Below are positions 1 through 5,955 of a stretch of 7,222 bases of DNA, piece after piece. A program made the translations under genes and the position numbers. Source of the DNA: Candidatus Bathyarchaeota archaeon (GTDB lineage: Archaea > Thermoproteota > Bathyarchaeia > Bathyarchaeales > Bathycorpusculaceae); NCBI GenBank assembly GCA_003601785.1, contig PIYA01000068.1, positions 1 through 7,222 of the forward strand, given 5' to 3'. Within the stretch, counting starts at the first letter, position 1. Each line of letters starts with the position of its first letter. Under the pieces are notes generated by a model, which searched no databases, was not told the DNA's origin, and worked only from the letters and a program-made list of their open reading frames with translations.

Positions 1-69
1 GAAGAAGTTAAAGAGGAGTTTGGGTTTTCAAAACGCGACTTTGACGGAAAGATTATAGCACTAGAATAA
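1..69 (+). CDS. C-terminal end of an unidentified protein (partial)
   Basis: An open frame enters from the left edge and ends at TAA 67-69, giving 22 residues: EEVKEEFGFSKRDFDGKIIA followed by LE. The residue mix (Lys/Glu-rich amphipathic start, then Phe/Asp/Gly) looks like genuine protein rather than noise, but it is too short for me to assign a family. It is followed by a 55-base AT-rich gap and then a TATA box, so it probably belongs to a separate upstream transcription unit. It could also be a chance open stretch. Confidence 0.5.
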   Translation, partial: EEVKEEFGFSKRDFDGKIIALE

Positions 70-124
70 AATTCCACCTTTTCATAAGAACGAGGAAAAC
101 GGAATCAAAAATATGCCTTGAATC

Positions 125-132
125 TTTATATA
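125..132 (+). promoter_or_regulatory. TATA box of the alkylation-repair cluster
   Basis: The sequence TTTATATA matches the archaeal TATA consensus exactly and sits in an AT-rich stretch after the stop of the partial left-edge gene. A transcript would be expected to start about 25 bases downstream, near 152-158. That places the start inside the 5' end of the alkD-like remnant and just before an in-frame ATG at 161. No clear purine-rich BRE is visible upstream. The start site is inferred from spacing only. Confidence 0.55.
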
Positions 133-136
133 AATT

Positions 137-285
137 ATGAGAGAAAAAGACAAAGATGTTATGAAGGCAATTGGCTGGGCTTTGAGGGAGATTATAAAGC
201 AGTCTTTAATTTCCTGCAAAGATTGTCTAAATCTGAGGATAAAAACACAAAGTGGATTGTTAGAGAAGATTTGGTGGAAAGATGA
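137..285 (+). pseudogene. AlkD-like DNA alkylation repair protein, 5'-truncated and frame-shifted remnant
   Basis: Two frames together read like the C-terminal HEAT-repeat end of an AlkD/PF08713 DNA alkylation repair protein. The frame from ATG 137 gives MREKDKDVMKAIGWALREI; the DKDxxVxKAxxWALRE pattern is what I recall from that family. About base 190 the homology-like reading passes to the next frame (GAT TAT AAA at 190-198), which gives DYKAVFNFLQRLSKSEDKNT and then KWIVREDLVER, stopping at TGA 283-285. One missing base or two extra bases near 190-195 would join them. The first frame has a stop at 131-133, so the N-terminal two thirds of the usual roughly 220 residues are absent. The stop overlaps the ogt start as ATGA (282-285), typical of translational coupling, which supports the second frame having been genuine. 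In AlkD proteins the HEAT repeats wrap DNA to excise N3/N7-alkylpurines; this fragment could not do so. The family call is from remembered motifs and is moderate. Without a shift, the first frame continues to 289 as a 50-residue peptide. Confidence 0.5.
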
Positions 286-779
286 GTAAGTTTAAAGAAA
301 TCCTTGGGATAGACGTTCACGTCTGGTATCTCTTTAATAGAGGCAGTGTTATTGCTTATTCTTGGCACAAGGACAAGGACAAGTCATTGAACCATTTGAA
401 GAAGATAATAGAATATCATAAACTTGAAGGTGAGATACACTACGGGAAATACAACGGTTGGCTTGTCAAAAGGTTGAAGGATGTAGTTATAGATGGGAGA
501 GAGTTCAAACTCCCGAATATCAACTACAGAAACAGAGTTGTTTATGCGGTGATAACCAAAATATCCCATGGAAAAACATCCACATACAGCGAGATTGCCA
601 GAAAATCTGGTGTTAAATACACTGAAATGTTAGTTGCCCTTATGAGAAATCCCTTACAAGTATTAATTCCATGTCACAGATTGCTTACAAAAAAAGGCAG
701 TCTAATGGGATTTTATCCCCTTGGCAAGGAAGTTAAAATGAGATTGCTTGAGTTAGAAGGTGCAAAATATGGTAAATGA
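282..779 (+). CDS. ogt: Methylated-DNA--protein-cysteine methyltransferase (O6-alkylguanine-DNA alkyltransferase)
   Basis: This suicide repair protein moves the alkyl group from O6-alkylguanine (and O4-alkylthymine) onto its own cysteine in one irreversible step. The active-site motif IPCHR is at residues 129-133 with acceptor Cys131. It is preceded by TYSEIA (residues 101-106, with the Tyr of the nucleotide-flipping region) and MRNP (121-124), matching the human MRGNP region that holds the arginine finger. It is followed by GFYPLG (143-148) and LLELEG (155-160), the conserved end with the Glu that polarises the Cys-His-water network. The 165 residues fit a single-domain archaeal Ogt: a degenerate N-terminal half (1-80) and a wHTH DNA-binding domain (about 82-162). 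There is no Ada-type metal or AraC domain. ATG 282 is favoured by a GGTGG site at 273-277 and by the ATGA overlap with the upstream remnant. The downstream glycosylase overlaps its end, so both are probably co-transcribed. All key residues are intact. Confidence 0.93.
   Translation: MSKFKEILGIDVHVWYLFNRGSVIAYSWHKDKDKSLNHLKKIIEYHKLEGEIHYGKYNGWLVKRLKDVVIDGREFKLPNINYRNRVVYAVITKISHGKTSTYSEIARKSGVKYTEMLVALMRNPLQVLIPCHRLLTKKGSLMGFYPLGKEVKMRLLELEGAKYGK
757..762 (+). promoter_or_regulatory. Ribosome binding site of the alkA-like gene
   Basis: AAGGTG lies six bases before ATG 769 and inside the final codons of ogt. The GGTG core pairs with the archaeal 16S 3' end (anti-GGAGGTGAT). It favours ATG 769 over the GTG at 760, which is itself part of this motif. 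The arrangement implies translational coupling with ogt. Confidence 0.6.
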
Positions 780-1704
780 AATTCGAGTTAGCTTCAAGGA
801 TGAACGAGATATATGGCTTATTCCTTTGGATTTTCCATTAAATTGGAATCTTAAATTGAAATTTTCTATACTTCCTGAAAGACCCACACCCTGTATAATC
901 AAAAGACAGAAATGGATAAGAGCCTTAAGAATGGGTGAAAAGCTCATTCCTGTTATCGTGAGCGCAGAAGGAAGCATTGAGAAACCCAAGTTAATTGTAA
1001 CAACACCAAAGATTTCATCTAAAGAGAAAGAAAAGATAGTGGATTTTCTCTTTGAATTTCATGGACTTAAAAGTGTAAAAGAGCTCTATGATTTCATGGA
1101 TGGTGATGAGATACTGAAGAAAATCAAAGAAAAGTTATACGGATTTGGAAAAGCTGGTCTAATGTCTGCCACCGTTTTTGAAGGCATCATAAAAGCGATT
1201 ATACAACAACAGATTTCATTAAGAAATGCCGAGTTGATAACGGCAAACCTCGTCGAAAACTATGGAGAAAGAATAGAGTTTTGTGGTGAATACGCATACG
1301 AATTTCCCACTCCAGAAACTTTGACAGGTCTGAGTTTGAAAGAATTGAGGAATTGTGGACTTAGTTGGAAAAAAGCTGAATACATCAAAGGATTTTCTTC
1401 CGAAGTAATAAATGGTTTCGACCCAGAGAACTTAAAAGATAAAAATCCCGAAGAAATAATTGAGACGCTTACAACCTTTAAAGGCATCGGAAGGTGGACG
1501 GCAGAACTTGTCATGGTCGCATCCATCGGCATGAATGTTATTCCAGCTGACGATCTTGGCGTGAGGAAAGCAATCTCACATTTCTATTTTAAAGATAAAT
1601 TACAACCCGCAGAGAAGGTGAGAGAATTTGCAGAGAGTAAATTTGGAAAATACATGAGCGACTGTATTGTTTATTTGCTCATGGCATACCGACAGAGGAT
1701 GTAA
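769..1704 (+). CDS. AlkA-type DNA-3-methyladenine glycosylase (HhH-GPD superfamily)
   Basis: The protein (311 residues from ATG 769) should cut the N-glycosidic bond of alkylated purines such as 3-methyladenine, starting base excision repair. Archaeal relatives also remove 1-methyladenine and hypoxanthine. An N-terminal beta-rich AlkA-like domain (about 1-115) precedes the helical glycosylase core. Core motifs are IIQQQISLRNA (144-154), the helix-hairpin-helix TFKGIGRWTAEL (236-247), and PADDLGVRK (259-267), in which the second Asp, Asp262, is the catalytic carboxylate by analogy with E. coli Asp238. Trp, not Lys, stands where bifunctional EndoIII-type lyases carry the Schiff-base lysine, so a monofunctional glycosylase is expected. 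A GTG at 760 would add three residues, but the AAGGTG site supports ATG 769. The start overlaps the last 11 bases of ogt, pairing base excision with direct reversal in one operon. GC content is visibly lower than in the genes to the right. Family call is secure; exact substrate range is not. Confidence 0.9.
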   Translation: MVNEIRVSFKDERDIWLIPLDFPLNWNLKLKFSILPERPTPCIIKRQKWIRALRMGEKLIPVIVSAEGSIEKPKLIVTTPKISSKEKEKIVDFLFEFHGLKSVKELYDFMDGDEILKKIKEKLYGFGKAGLMSATVFEGIIKAIIQQQISLRNAELITANLVENYGERIEFCGEYAYEFPTPETLTGLSLKELRNCGLSWKKAEYIKGFSSEVINGFDPENLKDKNPEEIIETLTTFKGIGRWTAELVMVASIGMNVIPADDLGVRKAISHFYFKDKLQPAEKVREFAESKFGKYMSDCIVYLLMAYRQRM

Positions 1705-1729
1705 AATAGTCAAAGAAATCCAAGTGAAA

Positions 1730-1739
1730 TCGATATCGA
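1730..1739. repeat. 10-bp perfect palindrome next to a TATA element
   Basis: TCGATATCGA is fully self-complementary and ends one base before the AT-rich TATA-like stretch at 1740-1751. In archaea this is the position of the BRE, where repressors and activators often bind, so it could be an operator for the downstream unit. A 10-bp palindrome can also arise by chance in several kilobases. Confidence 0.3.
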
Positions 1740-1751
1740 ATAAATATAAAA
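1740..1751 (+). promoter_or_regulatory. Candidate TATA element upstream of ileS (distal)
   Basis: ATAAATATAAAA is a good archaeal TATA-like match in the spacer after the glycosylase gene. Transcription would begin near 1770, leaving a leader of about 120 bases before the ileS ATG. No tRNA, C/D-box pair or other recognisable RNA was found in that leader. Confidence 0.35.
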
Positions 1752-1837
1752 GAGGATGACTGGTTTCTGGGAACACCCATTCTGGAAGCAGCTTCAAAAA
1801 TCCAAATCTCCAACTCGAAATAGCGGAATACTGATTC

Positions 1838-1850
1838 AAAAAAGTTATAT
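1838..1850 (+). promoter_or_regulatory. Candidate TATA element upstream of ileS (proximal)
   Basis: AAAAAAGTTATAT combines a purine-rich BRE-like run with a TTATAT core centred near 1847. The expected transcript start near 1873 gives a short leader of about 17 bases, containing GGCGGG at 1876-1881, eight bases before the ATG at 1890. This short leader fits usual archaeal practice better than the distal element, but the TATA match is weaker. Confidence 0.35.
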
Positions 1851-1889
1851 GTTACAGTTGCTATTTCCGTGTATTGGCGGGTATTTGGG

Positions 1890-4800
1890 ATGAAAGGAAA
1901 GGTGACCGAGAAATTCAAGGCTGATTCTGAAAAATGGCTTACGATGGATTATCGCCCGCTCGAAATCGAAAAGGAAATCCGTGAATTCTGGGAGAAAAAC
2001 AGGATAAAAGAAAAGCTGATGGATTTTAGAGAGAAGAATAACGTAGGCTTCTTAGGCTGGGTTGAGGGACCGCCAACCTTGAACGGCATACCTCACGTTG
2101 GACACGCGAGGGGACGGGTGATAAAAGACCTTCGATACAGATGGAAAACCATGCAGGGTTATTCCATACCGTTCTGGGCTGGATGGGACTGTCAAGGCTT
2201 ACCCGTTGAATTGGAGGTTGAGAGAGCCTTAGGCGTGAAAAACAAGCGTGAACTCTTGGAGAGAGTGGGTGAGGAACGCTTCATAGAAGAGTGTAAAAAA
2301 GCAATAATGAAGTATCATAAGGAATGGGTTGAGGCGGACAAGAAACTTGGAATTTTCATAAACCATGATAAGGCTTACTGGACTTATATGGATAACTACA
2401 TCGAAAGGGAATGGCAGTATTTGAAGCGCGCTTGGGAACAAGGCTTGCTTGAGGAAGGATACTACGTTGTCGCTTACTGTCCTGGATGTCAAACAAGTTT
2501 AAGCAGTGCGGAGGTCGGCTACGAAGACTCTTACCGTATCGTTGAAGACCCATCCTTATACTTCAAGTTCAAATTAGCCGACAGCGAAAACGAGTATTTT
2601 CTAGTGTGGACGACGATGCCCTTCACGATAGTTACGGACATGATGCTCGCCGTGCATCCGAAAGGTGAATACGTCAAGGTCAAGGTTAACGAGGAAAAAT
2701 GGATAATGGTTAAGCAAAGAGTCGAACCAGTGATGCGTGAACTGGGCATAGAAAAATATGAGATAACGGAAACTCTGAGCGGTGAGAAACTTGAAGGCTT
2801 AAAGTATGATTATCCATTTAAGGACATAGTTCCAAAACAAGCGGAATTGGATAACCATCCATTAGTGCACAAGGTTGTCTGCGAAGACTTCGTTGATGTG
2901 AACACAGCCACAGGCGTTGTACATCTGTCGCCTGGAAACGGTGAGGAGGACTTCTGGGCTGCACAGAAACGCGGTGTTCCCGTTTTTGTTCCCTTCGACG
3001 ACGAGGTTAAATTCACAGAAGAGGCTGGCGTTTTTAGCGGTGTCTTCGCGAGGGATGCGGACGCTGTTGTCGTTGAGGAACTCCGTAAGAGAGGCTTGCT
3101 TGTAGCTGTTAAACCCGTAAAACATGAGTATCCGACTTGTTGGCGTTCCCATCACAAGCTGATATGGCTTGCCAGAAGAGAATACTTCCTGAGAACCGAT
3201 AAGATAAACGAAAAAATCGTCAAAGCCGCCGAAAAAGTGGAATACTTCTTCGAAGGTCCAAAGAACCGTTTCATATCCTTCCTAAAGGAGGGCAAACCGT
3301 GGTGTATATCTCGTGAACGTGTCTGGGGTGCACCCTTACCAATATGGGTTTGTGAAAAATGTGGAGCGAAAACTTTCATTTCAAGCAGAAAGGAGCTTAT
3401 GGAAAAAGCCTTGGAGAAACCAGAGGGAAACTTTGAACTTCACAAGCCATGGATAGACCGCGTCACCTTGAGATGTGAGAAGTGTGGGGGAAAGATGCAC
3501 AGAGAACCATTCGTCTTGGACACTTGGCACAACAGCGGGGCTTCACCGTACGCGAGGTTTACAGATGAAGAGTTCAAACGGTACGTTCCAACAGATTTTC
3601 TAACCGAGGGAATAGATCAAACCCGTGGATGGGCGAACTCGCTGCTGCTTGAGCATGTTATATTAACGGGGAAAGCTGAGGCTCCGTACAAGGCTTTTCT
3701 TTTCCAAGGGTTAACCCAAGACGCTAAGGGTAGAAAGATGAGTAAAAGCCTCGGAAACGTCGTGGAGGTTAACCCGCTTTTAGAGAAGCATTCAGCCGAC
3801 GTGTGCAGGTTCTACTTCCTATGGAAGTGTTCCCCCGTGGAGTTCATGAACTTCGACTTGGAGGAGTTGAAACGGCGTCCATACCAAGTGTTGTCAACGC
3901 TTTACCACCTGAACAGATTCTTCCTTCAAAACGCTGAGTACGACGGATTCAACCCGAGAGAGCACACTCTTGAATGGGCTGAGCGAGTGAGAGAGCTTAA
4001 AAAACCAGACCTCTGGCTGCTGTCGAAGCTTCAAGAAACCGTGGAGAAATGCACGGATAAGCTTGAAAGATGCGAGTTCAATAATGCAGCGGCAGCGCTG
4101 GAAGACTTTGTCATAGAGGTTATAAGTCGCCTCTACGTTCCCATGATCAGAAGAGAACTTTGGACAGACAACCCGGAAACCCTCAACAGAAGACTGGCAA
4201 TATACGCAACTTTATGGCACACGCTGAAAACGGTTACGCTTTTGTTCAACCCCTTCACACCCTACCTAAGCGAAGCCCTATACCAAAAAGTCTACAGAAG
4301 ACTAGACCCAACACTACATGAATCAGTCAACTTTGAGAGCTGGCCGAAACCGGAAAAGACGATGCGAAACCAAGCTTTAGAAGAAGACTTTGAACGCTTA
4401 TTCCGCTGCGTCTCACTTGTTTATTCGGCTAGGCAAAACGCGAGGCTTAAGAGGAGGTGGCCTCTCAGAAAGGTTGTTGTTGTGGCTCCCGAAAAAACGT
4501 GTGAATCCATAAAAAGCTTGGAAGCCATATTCTTGGAGTTTGCAAACGTCAAGGAAGTGGAGTACGCTCAAAGGGTTCCGGATTATGCATCATCGGACAG
4601 TTGGGTTTCAACCTCTGAAGGTGACATCCGAATATTTCTAGATACGCATCGCGACAAGCAGTTGCTGGGTGAGGGGTTGATGCGGGACATAGCTCGAAGG
4701 GTTCAGTCGTTGAGGAAGGAACTTGGCTACGTGCCAACGGCTATAGTGGACGCTGTTCACATAGCGGAACTCACGGATGAGAACGTTGAACTTTTGAAAC

Positions 4801-4931
4801 CTTACCTAAAGGAAATGGAAGAGCTGGTCCGCGCCAAGAACGTCTATCTGCACGGAAAACGCGACGAGTTCGAGGCGGAGTGGCGTGAGTACCGCTTGGA
4901 CAAGAACAAAATCTATGTTGCAATTTCCTAA
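1890..4931 (+). CDS. ileS: Isoleucyl-tRNA synthetase, archaeal type
   Basis: This cytoplasmic class Ia enzyme charges tRNA-Ile with isoleucine and edits mischarged valine. Motifs in order (ATG 1890 = 1; 1013 residues, normal for the family): HVGH signature 69-72; GWDCQGLPVE just after it; CPGC 197-200; editing (CP1) domain with WTTMPFT 240-246 and HLSPGNGEED, whose Asp354 matches the Asp that binds the amino group of the misloaded residue; a zinc-type cysteine set CEKC 488-491 and CEKC 529-532; DTWHNSG, with Trp546 to Gly550, where most enzymes have WFDSG; EGIDQTRGW; and KMSKS 616-620. An anticodon-binding helical domain follows (about 660-830), then a C-terminal region with the archaeal IARRVQSLRKELGY motif. 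The frame is open from a GTG at 1869, but that extension (MYWRVFG) has no family feel, and ATG 1890 has GGCGGG eight bases upstream. No internal lesion was seen. Its 3' end faces a convergent frame overlapping by 161 bases. Confidence 0.97.
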   Translation: MKGKVTEKFKADSEKWLTMDYRPLEIEKEIREFWEKNRIKEKLMDFREKNNVGFLGWVEGPPTLNGIPHVGHARGRVIKDLRYRWKTMQGYSIPFWAGWDCQGLPVELEVERALGVKNKRELLERVGEERFIEECKKAIMKYHKEWVEADKKLGIFINHDKAYWTYMDNYIEREWQYLKRAWEQGLLEEGYYVVAYCPGCQTSLSSAEVGYEDSYRIVEDPSLYFKFKLADSENEYFLVWTTMPFTIVTDMMLAVHPKGEYVKVKVNEEKWIMVKQRVEPVMRELGIEKYEITETLSGEKLEGLKYDYPFKDIVPKQAELDNHPLVHKVVCEDFVDVNTATGVVHLSPGNGEEDFWAAQKRGVPVFVPFDDEVKFTEEAGVFSGVFARDADAVVVEELRKRGLLVAVKPVKHEYPTCWRSHHKLIWLARREYFLRTDKINEKIVKAAEKVEYFFEGPKNRFISFLKEGKPWCISRERVWGAPLPIWVCEKCGAKTFISSRKELMEKALEKPEGNFELHKPWIDRVTLRCEKCGGKMHREPFVLDTWHNSGASPYARFTDEEFKRYVPTDFLTEGIDQTRGWANSLLLEHVILTGKAEAPYKAFLFQGLTQDAKGRKMSKSLGNVVEVNPLLEKHSADVCRFYFLWKCSPVEFMNFDLEELKRRPYQVLSTLYHLNRFFLQNAEYDGFNPREHTLEWAERVRELKKPDLWLLSKLQETVEKCTDKLERCEFNNAAAALEDFVIEVISRLYVPMIRRELWTDNPETLNRRLAIYATLWHTLKTVTLLFNPFTPYLSEALYQKVYRRLDPTLHESVNFESWPKPEKTMRNQALEEDFERLFRCVSLVYSARQNARLKRRWPLRKVVVVAPEKTCESIKSLEAIFLEFANVKEVEYAQRVPDYASSDSWVSTSEGDIRIFLDTHRDKQLLGEGLMRDIARRVQSLRKELGYVPTAIVDAVHIAELTDENVELLKPYLKEMEELVRAKNVYLHGKRDEFEAEWREYRLDKNKIYVAIS

Positions 4932-5859
4932 CGGTATGGCTGAAAGCATGGCAATTGTTGAAGCAGAGGATTCGTATGGTGTTTCTTCCATAGAACGGTG
5001 TTCCATCTGAAAACTCGCCCGTAACGATTAATGAAACAGTAAAGCGTTTGCACGCGCACCCGTTAACAGATTTTTTCACATAACTTATCAAGGCTGTTCT
5101 GTTGAACTTCACGATAAGCAGATGTAAACACCTAAGGTCAACGGCTTTGTAGTGTCTAACGTCAGCTTGTACCGTTCCGTTCAACATCACTGAGGATACA
5201 TTCACGTCTTTTGCTTTATACCCTTCTGGAATCTTAATTAGAGCGGTAATCCACCTTCCTCTACTCTTAAGGTTCAATGTTCTTGGACAATACCACACCT
5301 TAACTCTGACGGGTGTCAACGCGGCTAAGATAAAGTCTTGAAAGTCTTCGTCGCCCAATTTCCACAAGTCTTCCCAAGCAATTATGTAACCTGAAGCGTT
5401 CGGATTTACAAAAACCAGAGCATGATCTTCTCCATCGTCGTTTCGATATGGTTCCGTGTAAAAGAACCCATCTGGAGAGCCTAGGCAGAGACCGAAGTCT
5501 TCAGGAGCTAAGAAAAATGCTTCGTCGCCAGTTGCGTTCGCCCCGTAGAATATGTAGTTTAACTGTCCAGTGCTTTCCGGATACCAGCTTAAATTATTCA
5601 TCGGCGCGTAAGCCGCGATTTCAGCTAGAATCGTGACCTTGTAATATCCAGCCTCGAATATCTCTATGCCTGTCTCATCCTCGGTTACGTTTATGTTGTA
5701 GCCGTTCTGGTTGAACCATTCCTGTAATGTTGGTTCTCCATCTGTTGAGGCTTGCTTCTGCGTGGCTGTCGGCTGGAAGGTGGAGGCGTATCCTATGTTT
5801 GATAGGCTTAGTAAAACTAAGGTTATTGCCGAAAGATAGATGAAGATTGCCTTTTTCAT
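4771..5859 (-). CDS. Exported protein with DUF4114-like domain and Ig-like C-terminal module; C-terminal tail doubtful
   Basis: From ATG 5859 the protein has a Sec signal peptide (residues 1-26: KK, a hydrophobic stretch, then GYAS as a likely cleavage region). A region at about 40-182 ends in IIAWEDLWKLGDEDFQDF, the acidic EDL-x3-GD-x-D-x2-D ending that I associate with DUF4114. A module at about 186-298 contains YCPRTLNLKSRGRWITA, PEGY and GEFSDGTPFYGRNTIRI; related archaeal surface proteins carry this pattern and end shortly after the last motif. Seven N-x-S/T sequons fit an N-glycosylated extracellular protein. No membrane anchor or sorting signal is seen. After TIRI (codon ending 4969) the frame runs a further 66 residues rich in Arg, Pro, Ser and Cys, mostly antisense to ileS; this tail is probably spurious, after a lost stop or a small indel near 4935-4968. 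Starts at 5913 or 5889 are possible, but the signal peptide begins at 5859 with GGAG at 5869-5872. Function unknown. Confidence 0.75.
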   Translation of the reverse strand: MKKAIFIYLSAITLVLLSLSNIGYASTFQPTATQKQASTDGEPTLQEWFNQNGYNINVTEDETGIEIFEAGYYKVTILAEIAAYAPMNNLSWYPESTGQLNYIFYGANATGDEAFFLAPEDFGLCLGSPDGFFYTEPYRNDDGEDHALVFVNPNASGYIIAWEDLWKLGDEDFQDFILAALTPVRVKVWYCPRTLNLKSRGRWITALIKIPEGYKAKDVNVSSVMLNGTVQADVRHYKAVDLRCLHLLIVKFNRTALISYVKKSVNGCACKRFTVSLIVTGEFSDGTPFYGRNTIRILCFNNCHAFSHTVRKLQHRFCSCPSGTHATPPRTRRVFRADRRSWRGPALPFPLGKVSKVQRSHP

Positions 5860-5868
5860 TTCCGCCTT

Positions 5869-5872
5869 CTCC
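5869..5872 (-). promoter_or_regulatory. Ribosome binding site of the exported-protein gene
   Basis: On the minus strand GGAG lies nine bases before ATG 5859, within GGAGAAGGCGGAA. It supports the start that places the signal peptide at the N-terminus, rather than the in-frame ATGs at 5889 and 5913. Confidence 0.5.
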
Positions 5873-5893
5873 GTCTTATTCCCTCGCATGGTT

Positions 5894-5903
5894 GAATAAA
5901 TAG
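5894..5903 (-). promoter_or_regulatory. Candidate TATA element of the exported-protein gene
   Basis: CTATTTATTC on the minus strand is TATA-like. A start about 26 bases downstream, near 5873, would give a leader of about 14 bases before ATG 5859 and would exclude the two more upstream ATGs. There is no strong BRE. The gene could instead be read through from the M24 gene, whose stop is 96 bases upstream. Confidence 0.35.
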
Positions 5904-5921
5904 CTTGTAACATGAAAGTTC

Positions 5922-5936
5922 TAGAAGAATCTTCTA
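5922..5936. repeat. Short inverted repeat between the two minus-strand genes
   Basis: TAGAAGA and TCTTCTA form a perfect 7-bp inverted repeat around a single base. It lies 20 bases beyond the M24 stop and about 20 bases upstream of the TATA-like element of the exported-protein gene. This suits a dimeric regulator site better than a hairpin terminator, because the loop is one base and no T run follows. Confidence 0.35.
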
Positions 5937-5955
5937 TTGTACGTGTCAGAGTTGA

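Noticed and set aside
71..105. ATTCC...GGAAT inverted repeat after the first partial gene, as a terminator
   Set aside because: It has only a 5-bp stem with a 25-base loop and no T run after it, which is expected by chance.
1752..1823. Open stretch reading EDDWFLGTPILEAASKIQIS in the ileS spacer
   Set aside because: It looks protein-like but has no start codon and only 23 codons before the stop. There is no family match, and the evidence is too thin to call a gene remnant.
1753..1834. Possible C/D-box sRNA: AGGATGA at 1753 and CTGA at 1831
   Set aside because: The C box has a mismatch, the boxes are about 75 bases apart, which is too far for an archaeal guide RNA, and no internal D'/C' pair lies between them.
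1869..1889. Seven-codon upstream GTG extension of ileS
   Set aside because: The residues YWRVFG are not typical of the IleRS N-terminus. The GGCGGG site is inside this stretch and serves ATG 1890.
1756..1893. 45-codon open frame from ATG 1756, whose stop overlaps the ileS ATG
   Set aside because: Its ATG lies only a few bases after the distal TATA element, so it would fall outside that transcript. It has no ribosome site, and the peptide (MTGFWEHPFWKQL...) matches nothing I know.
4806..5006. 66-codon minus-strand frame (MEHRSMEETPYESS...) at the ileS end
   Set aside because: It is a shifted frame of the exported-protein and ileS antisense region. It has no domain signal and no promoter.
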